From Plenodomus lindquistii (taxonomy: Eukaryota; Ascomycota; Dothideomycetes; Pleosporales; Leptosphaeriaceae), in NCBI GenBank assembly GCA_025504975.1, contig JANUWI010000005.1, positions 1,860,001 to 1,924,000 on the forward strand: a stretch of 64,000 nt of DNA. Direction: 5' to 3'. The position numbers and the translations under genes were made by a program. Under the pieces are notes generated by a model. The model saw nothing but the letters and a program-made list of their open reading frames with translations, was not told the DNA's origin and ran no database searches. Positions 11,515 to 21,839 of the stretch are shown in pieces. Position 1 is the first letter of the stretch, and the number at the start of each line of letters is the position of its first letter.

Positions 11515-11758
11515 TTCGACAGCAAGGGTGCTTCAGGATCTGAGATTTGCGTCGGGGCGATTCCTCGATACATAGCTGGCGGATCAATCGGACTGGAGCT
11601 AAGTCAAATCGAAGCTAAACGCGGGGCTTCGATCAGGCGTGGGCACGCGCAACGGGGTTGTTCCCCATGGGGCAAAAGACGTGACTTGCTGCGGGGCAAG
11701 TTGTGGAGATCGTCGTAATTCGCAGTGATTTCGGGTCATTGTCGCAACCAGCCACAGG

Positions 11759-11769
11759 CGGACAACCCG
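11759..11769. promoter_or_regulatory. Possible zinc-cluster site CGG-N5-CCG
   Basis: CGGACAACCCG lies between the regulator gene (-) and the unknown gene at 11871 (+), 102 bases before the latter's ATG. It has the same half-site layout and spacing as 7597-7607 and shares CGGACA with the 2811-2826 palindrome. It could mediate autoregulation; untested. Confidence 0.3.
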
Positions 11770-11870
11770 GAAGCCATAAGCCTACCCTTAGTTTACATAA
11801 TGCCGTGTCCTCAGCCTGGCGACCATCGTGCCCATTGTACTACCTCACCTGCGCCCTAGTCTCCTGCCCT

Positions 11871-12650
11871 ATGACTCAGCTTCTCCAAATTGCTGTTGTG
11901 CCTTACAAGGCATCCATCGATAAAGAAGAAGTCTTGACGTCTTTGGAACCCGCTATACAGATCCTTCATAAGTAGGTATTCTTACATATGGCCATCAGGT
12001 CTCAAGGCCACTTGATAATTGATTCGGCATGCAGGACAAAAGGACTCCTGGCCCACTGGCAGGGCGAAAAATACGAGGAGCTTCGTGTATTGGTCTGGAT
12101 CCTGCTGTGGGAAGACTATGCATCTTACGAAGCTTTCTTCACTTCTGCTCCGTATGGAGAATTTACAAAAATCCTAGATCCAATCCTGTTCGGACGAAAG
12201 ATACGATGGGACCTGCGAGCATTCGTTCGACCGGGATCTGGCGGCGACCTTGAAGCTCTTGGTAACATAGTTTCATCACCGGCTATTGAGGTCGCCACCA
12301 CTGTCGTGGTTGATGGCAAGGTCCACGGATATCTCAATGAGGGTTTCGCTGAAGCAGGACCTCTTATGGCGGCTCAGCCTGGTTTTCAAGGAGCATTTGT
12401 GGCTCCTTCGGTGGAGGATCCGCAACGGATCTGCCTCCTCATAAACTGGAAATCTTTTGAGGCAAGACTAACTGGCCTTGCGTGGGATAAGATCGCTAAC
12501 GATATCAAGGCGCATCATAAGGATTTCGAGAATACAGAGGCTTTCACTACAATCATTTCTCGATTGTCCGAGTATTACGGTCAGTTCGTTGTACCATGGC
12601 ACATCGTTCGCAACAAGTTATTGTTTGGTGGGATTCCTGGCAAAGGCTAG
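11871..12650 (+). CDS. Unrecognised two-lobed protein of the cluster
   Basis: Two exons (11871-11971, 12035-12650) give 238 residues. I do not recognise a named family. The pattern LLQIAVVPYKASI .. helix .. LLAHWQGEKYEEL .. RVLVWILLWEDYASYEAFF looks like a beta-alpha-beta-beta-alpha-beta ferredoxin-like lobe. A second similar half starts near IEVATTVVVDG and ends with RICLLINWKS plus a helical tail. Two such lobes would fit the dimeric alpha/beta-barrel (ABM/EthD-like) fold found in small accessory enzymes of aromatic metabolism. There is no signal peptide or membrane span. It shares a 356-base promoter with the Zn2Cys6 gene, so co-regulation is likely. Function is not assigned. Confidence 0.8.
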
Positions 12651-12912
12651 GGCAAGTTCTAAAATCAACTTGAAACACGACTTGATTCTGCTTTCGAGAG
12701 CGACGAAGTTACATACAAAGGATGTTATAGTGCAAAAGCACGTAAATCTTACCTCTCTACACGCTTAGCCTCTACACCCACCCCACACTTGCACCAATAT
12801 GTAGACTCTGAGGTGTAACGAGAATGTTCTTATGGGGTCAAGAGATGTTTCTTGTATTAGGATAGTTCTGCAATATTCCACTTGCTAATGTTAAAAAACA
12901 CCTCCGTGGTGT

Positions 12913-14202
12913 CTACTCTAGAAACTTCAAGGGAACCTCCGGCCCCCATACTGCAAGGCCTTCATTCCCAGCAGGGCCGTATGCAAGCGGCGTATCTATG
13001 TTGACAAGGTCGCCGTCAGCGTAATGTTCCACCATGTTGCCACTAACATCCCACCAGTAGTCGAAGATCTGGCTTCCTAGAATATGTCTGCCGAGACCCC
13101 ATACAGGCTTGTAGTTCTTCTCTGTAAGCCATTGGTGTCCCAAAGCCTGCGTGTCAAAATCGTGAACCTCGAAACTGCAATGATGAGGATGAGGCTTCTT
13201 GCCTGGGGGTGCTGTACTCAGGAAAAGAGTATGATGGTCCACCAGGTCTAGTCCCCGGTCGATATGAGCGAACATGGCAACTTCTTTTCGACTTGAGTCG
13301 TCCCCGTTGCCGACGTAGAGCAAATCCGAGGGCACAATATTGAAATAACGGGTGTACCAATCCTTCAACGCTTCGAACTCAGCTGTGACCAGACCGAAAT
13401 GGCCAAGCTTGGATTCATTTAGCACATGCTTTACGTGAATATTTGAGAATGATCCAATCACTTACTTTGTAGACTTCAGCAGGCCCCGGTTTGAACCGCT
13501 GGAAAGCTCTCTTGCGGCTTTTCTCGACTTCGTAGTTCAAAACGAGGGGCTTGGAGTTAGCCTGAGACGCCTCGTCAATCCGTTTCTGATCCAGCGGCGC
13601 CTGTCCGTGGATGAAGTTGACCATAAATCCTTCTGGGTCTTCGACTGTCAGGATTGATCCTTGACCTGGAGCATTGGTCATGCTGCGTATTCCCCCCTCT
13701 AGTACTTTCACGTTCGGAATGATCAAGATTCTGCGACGGTGTTCAGCTATGACGTGATTACGCCAGGCGCTTCAGCATACTTTTCCAGTTCACGATACGA
13801 TTCCACCTCGAAAGCTCCACCTAGAAACTTCTTTTCTCCCTTGCGTGCATAGTACACATACTGATCAGGACCGTATCCGCGGAACCAGATCTCATTTTCC
13901 GATTTCGCTACAACATGCATTCCAAAATCTGGGGACAAAGTCAACGCTATCGCATGCAGACCGATATTCGTCTATCTCCTGCACTACTCACCATTCAAAA
14001 ATACTGTGATCGCATCCAGATCAGGGTGTTGATATCTCATGTGGGAGAGCTTGACAAGCCTGACTTGTGAAGATGGGTCAATACCCCTCGACTGCTGCCA
14101 TGCAGTTTTACTGTTGCTTTCTGGACCGATTGCCTCAATGTCTGGCTTGGAAGCGCCTCTGTTCGGCGATACTTCGCTCCTGAGCCTTTCTTGAGCAGTC
14201 AT
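12913..14202 (-). CDS. Extradiol ring-cleavage dioxygenase (glyoxalase/VOC fold)
   Basis: Four exons (13992-14202, 13781-13928, 13466-13730, 12913-13407) give 372 residues. Two vicinal-oxygen-chelate halves are visible: an N-terminal half containing VRLVKLSHMRYQHPDLD, and a C-terminal catalytic half. The likely 2-His-1-Glu iron ligands are His211 (KLGHFGLV), His283 or 284 (HPHHCSFEV) and Glu335 (GNMVEHYADG), with the type I signature around FDYWWDVSG. The family opens catechol rings beside the two hydroxyls (meta cleavage). The exon 2/3 junction was chosen as a 50-base intron (GTATGC..CGCAG) because it keeps VEDPEGFMVNFIHGQ in frame; other donors nearby give poorer proteins. The true substrate, a catechol or biphenyl-like diol, cannot be told. 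Confidence 0.9.
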
Positions 14203-15400
14203 GTTGATGAATGATATGCCACAAAACTAGGTGGAAGAGACAAGAACAAGATATCGGGTTGTAAAAAGGACAAGATTATCGACTAGACTTCTGGGTACTG
14301 GAAGGCGATTTAGATACATTGCCGCATTGGACGGAGGAATAAACCCGGGGACCGGTATGTCTTAATTGTCCCGAGAAGATTGTCGAACTTAGGTCACCCC
14401 ACCACTTCATGCCATCGACCATGAGCTCTGATTGCTCTAGGTTACCGAGTAACAGTGTAGATGTCTCAAGACATCCACAGCATTGCGCAGTGACCTCCAA
14501 GCTCTGTCAATAAAGAAGTCGATTTGATCAGCGAATTTGAGCCTCCGCTATGGGTGACGAGGACAGTCATCCTCCGCGCCAAAGAAGCAAATGACCAAGA
14601 CCAGATTACAAGGCGATAACCATCTCCACCAGTTGCTTGGTAAGTCTGGGGTATAGGGTAAGCGTGCTTTGGCTACTACTTTTGAGGGGTGTACTGTATT
14701 CTCGGCTTGTTTTTGTGTTGTTGGCCTCCTCAACCCGGCTGCCGCAGCCAATGAGAGGATTGCAAGAAGCCACCTTCTGGCGCGCACGCGCCGATGATGG
14801 TATCAGGCTGTGTTGTTCAGGTCAACGCAGGCATTCTACACACTTGTCGTTAGTCCTACTGACTGCCTTAGAGCTCAAAGAGCGGAAGTCGTAGGTAGTT
14901 CCCATGACTATTTGTGTGTTACATGGCGAGCGCTATGTTTGACAGACCTCAGTCTGCTGGCTGCTGCTGGGACACACGCTACCTGCTATATCCATCAGCA
15001 CATTGCCACCCAGACCTTGTACAGATGACATGGGCAGTACGCAACAATGGCGGCAGGCGTCAGTAGACAACAAGTACCACGCGAGTGCAACGGTCCCATC
15101 ATGGCTGACATATCTGGTAAGCCCTAGTGAGCAGCATCGTGCTGACATGCCACATGTGCATGGCAATTGATTTGATGAAGCGCAACAAGCGCCACAACTC
15201 TATTACCGTAGAAAAGTGGTTGAATGACCAACTCGAGCCTATCAAGTCAAGAAGCGCAACTTCCCCACGAAGCTTATAAGTAACACCACTCCATCACTCC
15301 ACGTTCCACAACATTCCTGCCACTTTAGACAAGTAGCTGTCTCCACCGCATCACAGCGCACCATCAATCACCATCATCTGTTTGCGAGTCGTGAATGATC
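14203..15400. other. Divergent spacer, 1.2 kb
   Basis: This lies between the dioxygenase (-) and the second FAD monooxygenase (+). A TATAAG at 15275-15280 sits about 120 bases before the latter's ATG and could be its TATA element. Several short frames are unsupported. No gene seen. Confidence 0.5.
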
Positions 15401-17059
15401 ATGGCAGATTTGGAACAGACGCCATCCAAACCTTTCAGAGTGCTAATCGTCGGAGCTGGCTTCGTCGGTCTCTCCCTGTCCCACGCTTTCCAACTCGCCG
15501 GCATCGACCACGTGGTTCTCGAAAAACACGACAAGATTACCTCTGTACGGGGCGCAGCTCTAATTATCTGGCCCGGTGTCGCACGTATATTCGACCAATT
15601 CGGATTTCTCGACCAATTCATCAAATCGATAACGCCGGTGAGCAAGGAGTACAGGCGATGGCCTGACGGTAGCGTAAACCAAATTTGCTCTACTTTCCCG
15701 GTTCTGAGTCGTATGTACGTGGTATAGTAAGCTTCGATAGGATTATCGCTCACGTCTTTACTTCTCAACAGGTTTCAGACTACGCCCATCCTAACTGACC
15801 GTACGACTTGTATTACTCAGTTGTATGAGAATCTGCCAGATAAATCCAAGGTGCACACCGGCCGAAAGCTCTGCCGCATCGAGCACACGTCTAACGGCGT
15901 CCATGTCCATCTTTCGGACGGTTCTATAGAGGAGGGGGATATGGTCATTGGAGCAGACGGTGTTCACAGCCATGTCAGATCTGAGATGTGGGACTACGCC
16001 AGCAAATACGACCCTTCCGCGATCCCCCAGTCCGACAAGTCCGCCATGTTCTCAGACTATGGCGGTTTAGTCTTCACATGTCTCCAGGAAGACAGCTTCG
16101 GGATGGATCCAACGGAAGCCCACATCGTCTTCGGTCACGACGCAACGCAGCTGTGGTTCGCACGAGATGGAAAGACGCACTGGAACGTCATCTTTAGAGA
16201 CGAGCACAGTCAGCCACCAAAGAGACGTTCGGCCTCTGAGGCAAGCGCAAACATTCTCGCACAGCGGTTTGCGGACTTGCACTTCACTGAGAAGCTCAGA
16301 TTTAGAGATCTATGGGAGAAAAGAATCGGATTTGGGTTATTCGTGAGCTCATCCGCCACGATTGGCAGGAATTAATAACTGAAGCTTTATAGAACATCGA
16401 AGAGGGTATCTTGGACAAATGGCATGCCGGGCGAATAGTCCTCGTTGGCGATTCAGCGTGGAAAGTAAGTTCACCATTCGAATATATGCACACTATGCTT
16501 TGCACGCAACCACCTCTTTCTGCCCATCGAAGATGGAACTCAGCAAGCACATCTTTAACGTTTTTACCAGATGACTGCTGAACTCGGAATGGGCGCAAAC
16601 ATCGCCATCGAAGCCGCCATCACCCTAGCCAACATTCTCCATCGCGAACTGAAAGCGAATCCCAACCGCCGCTTCACTCAGTCTGAACTCTCTGGTCTCT
16701 TCACCGAGTATCAGACTGACCGATTTGATCGTGCAAAGGGATATGTGAAGCTTTCGGGCCAGGTGACAAGAGGGTATTCGTATCAGTCGCTGTTTTCGAG
16801 ATTCATGGTTGGCTATGTAGGCCCATGGATCCAGAACTCGAAGCTAATGCAGCTCGCGGAGTCTCTTGCCGAGGCTCCGAAGCTGGACTATGTGCCTGTG
16901 AGGACGATGAATGAGGACGCAGAGGGGTGGCAACTCGCGAAGAAGGGCGAAAAGAGTGTTGCAGGTGCGAGAAGTTGGGGGGCGAAAGTGCTCTTGGCGT
17001 CCGTAGTTGGAGCAGCAGTTGCGTATGCGGTATCGTGGGGGCTTCTGGACCGCTTGTGA
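15401..17059 (+). CDS. FAD-dependent monooxygenase with C-terminal membrane anchor
   Basis: Four exons (15401-15714, 15772-16342, 16393-16464, 16571-17059) give 481 residues. The FAD motif VGAGFVGLSLSHAF starts at about residue 17, a DG-type motif GADGVHSHVRSE follows, and the GD motif is LVGDSAWKMTAELGMGAN. This is the salicylate hydroxylase/PaxM-like group. The last 30 residues hold a hydrophobic span (VLLASVVGAAVAYAVSWGLL), suggesting anchoring to the ER or another membrane, as in some fungal secondary-metabolite monooxygenases. An in-frame ATG two codons upstream (15395) is also possible; the chosen one has the better context. The gene ends 66 bases from the end of the convergent RBR gene. 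It may hydroxylate or epoxidise a cluster substrate. Confidence 0.9.
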
Positions 17060-17125
17060 TTAACATCCCCCAACCACTGGGCCCCTCCCAACGTCGACTT
17101 GAACTTTGTGGCCTTATCAAACCAT

Positions 17126-18359
17126 TCACAACATAAACAAGTGATCTGGCAGCGCCTCAGGACATCCCACTTCATGTGGAATCGGATGTGATTGCTTCCT
17201 TGGATACGCCGCGAGACATTGCCAGCAGAACTGATGCTTGCACTTTGAACCTGATTGATTATTATTAGCGCACCCCTTACACTACTGCAACGACAACAGA
17301 AATGAGGAACAAAGATCTCACACGTCATATGGTCACACCCAAGACTCTTCTCAATTGCCCTCCTACACTTTGGGCACTTCTTCGTCGTACGTCGTATCGT
17401 CTCCTCGCTCGCCTCATCCTCAGCCTGTCTATTCTTCCTCGCGTCGTACTGCTTGCACGTCTCACCCTTGTGCCAGCTAACTCCATGTCGTGCGCAGAAT
17501 TTGCCCCTACACGTCAGACAACGGAACTTTGGGCTTGAAGGAGAGTGTATCTGTCCGGATCCGCAGGTAGCAGAAGGACACCATGTGAAATTGGGGATGT
17601 CGGAGAAGGCGGCACGGGCATGGAGGTCAGCATAGCTGCTCTATGTATCAATATGTTTGATCTTTCTGAAAGGACTAGACACGGCAAAGATTTGGGTAGG
17701 CAATCGTACCGTAGAAACACTTCGCGCGGTGCGCAGGCGCGTATGTCTTCGTATTGCATGCGAGAACAACATATGGGACAATCTATCTCATTCCAGAGCT
17801 TCGAGCGGAATTCAGAGACTATCCATGTTCGGAGACAGCGACGACAGGCGCTGGAATCGTGTTCGCATAGTGACGTTGGGGCATGAGTGGGGAATCTGTG
17901 GGCAGAGCGAGTTTCGGCGCATATTATGCATTCTTTCTTGTCTTCGGTGTATGAGCTTCGAGTACGGGCACTGCTGACTGCTGGATGTTGACTAATGGTT
18001 GAGGTTCTCCGATGTATGGCGGACTTTGCGGCTTCAGCCTTACGGTTGTTGTGATGGTCGTGATGAGAATTTTCTACTGGATCTTCATGCTCGTGCACAA
18101 TAACGCATCCCCGAGGTTGAATGGCATTTTTTTCTTGTCTCGACTGTGACTCGAACCTGTGCTCCCTATTTCTCTTACGTAGCCTCGAGTAAACTTCCTC
18201 TACGTAGGCGCGATGACTTGTAGGCGCCACTTTCTGGGTCGCTTCTTCTTCCACTCTAAGCGAAGGTCTTGAAATCTGCTGTCGGGCTTGTAATACACCT
18301 TCTGATATACGGTATTCCCACGTCTGCGGTACTGTAGAGCGACTGAATTGCTGACCCAT
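17126..18359 (-). CDS. RBR (RING-IBR-RING) E3 ubiquitin ligase
   Basis: Three exons (17710-18359, 17322-17635, 17126-17250) give 362 residues. A disordered basic N-terminus precedes RING1 (about 144-197, KKECIIC .. CRRC .. CPIC). The second exon carries the IBR region (FTWCPSATCGSGQIH, then RCLTCRGKFCARHG). RING2 is KKCPKCRRAIEKSLGCDHMT continuing into SKCKHQFCWQC in exon 3; the Cys of GCDHM is the expected thioester-forming residue. RBR ligases take ubiquitin from an E2 onto this Cys before passing it to a substrate. Only the RING1 half lies in a long open frame; the rest needs the two splices, both with GT-AG borders. An in-frame TTG extends the frame upstream, but the first ATG is at 18357-18359. 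Confidence 0.88.
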
Positions 18360-18830
18360 GATTACGATCGGACCGATAGCGGTGGCCCAGCTCAAGCAGG
18401 TGTACGGCTACGTTCCGCAACCAGTCTATGACAGATGACCGTGATGAAGTACAAGATGTTGGACGAACGCTGTGTAATGACGATCTCGGAGTTGCAGGCA
18501 GAAACATTCTGTAGTATCACGATCACCCTCCGACATACTTCATGGAATCCCATCAGGCCTAAGATTAGGCTATCGCTGCATAACGCATATGAATGCATGA
18601 CGATCATTGCAAGACGAGGCAACCATGCGTTATCATAGGTGGGGTCGATCGGTCACGGAAACCGGTGAGGGGTGTTGGTTGACAAAGGGTGCTGATTGGT
18701 TACCAGCAAAAGAGGGTGCAGGAAGGCTGACACCGTGGTACTCCACGAGACAATCTGCCCGAGGAATACACGCAGAGCTCCTTGGAAACCAGGCGAACTT
18801 GTCTCAATTTAATGCGTACTAGTGTGCTAC
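18360..18830. other. Intergenic, 0.47 kb
   Basis: 5' flank of the RBR gene and 3' flank of the F-box gene, both on the minus strand. No gene or clear element seen. Confidence 0.5.
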
Positions 18831-21305
18831 TCAACGGTAGTACCAGCCGGATTCGTATCGATTGCCAAAGCAATCTAACTCTCCCTGGTCTGCAACCGCG
18901 GAGTTTCTTACCACTGTTATATCACCAGGCCACCAGCCTTCCACCTCAGGCTCAAATTCGCCCAGAGTTAGCAAATTGTTGTACGTAGCTTTCCGATCCT
19001 TCCGGAACTTTCCAATCTCGCCAACTACGTCCAGCATAGGCGCAGATGCCATGGTTGGCTGAGCTTCGAATGGCGGGACGGCTCGAGTTGGTGCCAGCTC
19101 CAGGCCACTCATAGCGACCAGAGGGAGCCTTTGTCCTGGCTCTAATCCTGGTAATCCACACTCTTCGTCGCCGAAGAAAGAGAAATCATGTGCTGCTGCT
19201 TCCCAGAAGGCTTCAGAATCTTTGTCTTCAGTGGACGACTTTGTCGGGTAGGCGCGCCAGCTGGAAGAAACCTTCTTCTGTGTCGTTTCTGGAGGCGCCA
19301 ATTCAAAGACTATCCGCTTCAGAGCAAAGAGACTGCGAGCATACTCCCGTTCAGCGGTAGCACGACTTCGGCCAGGTGGGAGAATGTATGTGTGTCTTGC
19401 ACGTTGTCGCGCTATCAATGCTTCCTCTGCAGCGTCACTGATGAACCGAACAATCCTCCTAATAAGTTCACCATCCGCGGTGGATGTGGGGACGTCGGTT
19501 AGCACTAGTGTATGGACTTGAGGAATCATACCGGGGTGTAGACGATTCTCTTGTGAGTACCGCAAATCTAATCGAGCCCTTCGGTCGTCAGTGTAGTATG
19601 TTGAGTTGTGGCGAGATCTCGTTCCAACCCGCATTGCCGATGTTACTTCCGGATCCGCTCCCATAACCGCCATAGTCGGCAATAAGCATTCATGTTGATT
19701 GTGACTTGCGAACGTTGTACATGAATTGCCATTTCCGCTACTCGGGAATAGTGGGCTTGTCGGCGTCATTTGCGCATCTGCGATAACCAACTCTGGGGCA
19801 TTCGCGGCCCTGGCGTCGACGTTCAGGGTATTCGATGTGAAATTCACCGTTGGTGCTTGCTCTGAAACTCCCGAGATAGGCCTTTCCAATCCCACAGGAG
19901 CTCTGTCAGGACTTCCGCGGATGCGACGAGAGTTTGAATAGGCTGGCAGCTCTGTTGGATATGTTGAATCCGCAGGAAGCTCAAAGACCGATGTAGAAGC
20001 ATAGTCCAGTTCAACGGCAGGATGTTCAGTCACTGGAAGCTCATGAGCAGTCGCAGTTCCATAGCAGCCAAGGTCTCCATTCAGTTCTGCACGGAGGATT
20101 GGTAGTGGGTCCTCGGAGACATCCTGCGTAAGAATCCTATAGTTTGTACGCAAGTATTTCAACCTCTTTGCGTGCTCGGACAAGATTGGCGTGAGTTTTG
20201 AGACTGCTAGTAAGTGTGTGTCGTCTGCTCCCCTTGTGGCTGCAATTTCCAGAGGGGGCACAATAGGTGATGAAAGCTCGCCGATATCCAGAACTTGTAA
20301 TCGTCCAGATCTAATCAGACCAGAGACTCCCTCGACGGTGATGAAGTTTCTAGCAAGGAACAGATGGGTCACACCAACGTCTCGAGCTTCTTCGATGGCA
20401 AGACTTCCGATGAATCCATTGGTAAGTGTCCTTCGGAGATGGGAGACGAGATCCTGAGACTCGAAATGATTCATAATATCGTGATCATGGCCAGCATCTA
20501 CAGGCGCTAATGGACCTCGTGAAAGGTGTGGTTGAATGAAGGTTTCTTTCATGCACCTGTCGAGGAGATATTGAGAACTAGCATCCGTAAGAGCATTGTT
20601 GCTTAAGTCCAAACTTCGTACTCTCGTGCCAATAGCACGCGAGACAATCGCGAAGTCTTCATCTGTCAGGCCGATTCCTCTCAGTCTCAGCACTCGCAGA
20701 TTGCGCAAGAGCCCGAGTGTGGCTAGCACATTCATATCTTTTACCGCTGGTGTTCTTGACAGATCTAGACTCACGAGGTCCGGGAAATGCGGTAAGGCTT
20801 CTACAAGCCCTGTCGAAGTCGCGTTGGTGCAGCCCGCTGCGTCGAGTAGGCGTAGACTGAATACAGGAAAAGGGTTAGCCTGCCAACGCAGACTATAATG
20901 CCGGAGTTCCAAGAGAGCAGCATGATCGAAGAATGGAAGTCCATCTACGATCAAGCACTGCAGCCGTGGCAGGTATTCGAGGCAATGTCGAAGCCATTCT
21001 GCGTGGGGCCCTCCATAAATCTCTGCATGTGCTGGTGGAAACTGTAGAGTATGGGTGAGTTCGCGGACAGTCGGTCGTACGTAGGGCAGAATGCGTTTGA
21101 ATCTCGTAAGCGCAGTATATACAGTGTCGTTCTGGACGCCGAAATGTGAGGCAGGGCTACCCCATAGATGCGGTGCGAAAACCCTATGCCATTTGTGGCA
21201 TACGATGGCTGCGGAGCACAGGTCCTCCGAATCTAACCATCGAGCAACGTATTTCCAGGGATCCCGTTCCATAGCAGACTCGTATGAAGGAAGTAGGTCA
21301 TCCAT
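18831..21305 (-). CDS. F-box and leucine-rich-repeat protein
   Basis: A single open frame of 824 residues without introns. The N-terminus (WKYVARWLDSEDLCSAAIVC followed by HKWHRVFAPHLWGS) is an F-box-like module. A leucine-rich-repeat block follows with units such as LVSLDLSRTPAVKDMNVL, LRVLRLRGIGLTDEDF and VRSLDLSNNALTDASSQYLL. The remainder is long and partly disordered, with a conserved-looking region around MIPQVHTLVLTDVPTSTADG and ALIARQRARHTYILPPGRSR. Proteins of this build act as substrate adaptors in SCF-type ubiquitin ligases. It sits beside an RBR ligase, but nothing shows the two are functionally tied. Start ATG at 21303-21305. Confidence 0.85.
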   Translation of the reverse strand: MDDLLPSYESAMERDPWKYVARWLDSEDLCSAAIVCHKWHRVFAPHLWGSPASHFGVQNDTVYTALTRFKRILPYVRPTVRELTHTLQFPPAHAEIYGGPHAEWLRHCLEYLPRLQCLIVDGLPFFDHAALLELRHYSLRWQANPFPVFSLRLLDAAGCTNATSTGLVEALPHFPDLVSLDLSRTPAVKDMNVLATLGLLRNLRVLRLRGIGLTDEDFAIVSRAIGTRVRSLDLSNNALTDASSQYLLDRCMKETFIQPHLSRGPLAPVDAGHDHDIMNHFESQDLVSHLRRTLTNGFIGSLAIEEARDVGVTHLFLARNFITVEGVSGLIRSGRLQVLDIGELSSPIVPPLEIAATRGADDTHLLAVSKLTPILSEHAKRLKYLRTNYRILTQDVSEDPLPILRAELNGDLGCYGTATAHELPVTEHPAVELDYASTSVFELPADSTYPTELPAYSNSRRIRGSPDRAPVGLERPISGVSEQAPTVNFTSNTLNVDARAANAPELVIADAQMTPTSPLFPSSGNGNSCTTFASHNQHECLLPTMAVMGADPEVTSAMRVGTRSRHNSTYYTDDRRARLDLRYSQENRLHPGMIPQVHTLVLTDVPTSTADGELIRRIVRFISDAAEEALIARQRARHTYILPPGRSRATAEREYARSLFALKRIVFELAPPETTQKKVSSSWRAYPTKSSTEDKDSEAFWEAAAHDFSFFGDEECGLPGLEPGQRLPLVAMSGLELAPTRAVPPFEAQPTMASAPMLDVVGEIGKFRKDRKATYNNLLTLGEFEPEVEGWWPGDITVVRNSAVADQGELDCFGNRYESGWYYR

Positions 21306-21839
21306 AGCGGCAAAGTTGTGGTAAGCAGCGACTGCGCTATGTATTCATGGCACGTCTATCGACGCGAGACTCGGCCAGAGAGTGGGCACCCTCATGAATG
21401 CATCGATCCTTGCACGGAGGTGTAAGCAGAGAAGGATTGGGGCCATATTCGACAGTGGACTTGGTCGCGTGGTTCTGCCCAGATGTGAGGCGTGCCACAC
21501 TGTGGAGAGAGATGATGCAACTCCGTAATCGAGCAGCCAGGCTGTGCTGTTCTAGCGCCGCGCTAAGCAGCCACACCGGCTAGTAATAATTGTTCAATGT
21601 AAGACTGCTCATCGAAGAAACACAGCCATGATTGCCAAGGACTCTGTCGTTATCAGTGAAAGATGTCGTGCTACGTCAGATGCGACACTCTGGCTCATGT
21701 AATCGATCAATGCAGTTACGTTCGGGCTCTTGAAACAAGATCAGTATGGTACATCTCACGCTTCATGATCGAGTAAGTAAATTGACGAGTACAACGTGCT
21801 AGAAGATGTATATGTTGTCATCTCTCTATTATAGTTTGT
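21306..21839. other. Intergenic, 0.53 kb
   Basis: 5' flank of the F-box gene and 3' flank of the transporter. Short frames on both strands are unsupported. Nothing recognisable. Confidence 0.5.

Noticed and set aside
13731..13780. Alternative 23-base or 65-71-base introns in the dioxygenase
   Set aside because: A 23-base intron is too short, and the others use poor donors or acceptors and lose residues that fit the family; the 50-base GTATGC..CGCAG intron is better.
18141..18160. T-arm-like GGTTCGAGTC on the minus strand
   Set aside because: It is inside the coding exon of the RBR gene and no tRNA fold surrounds it.
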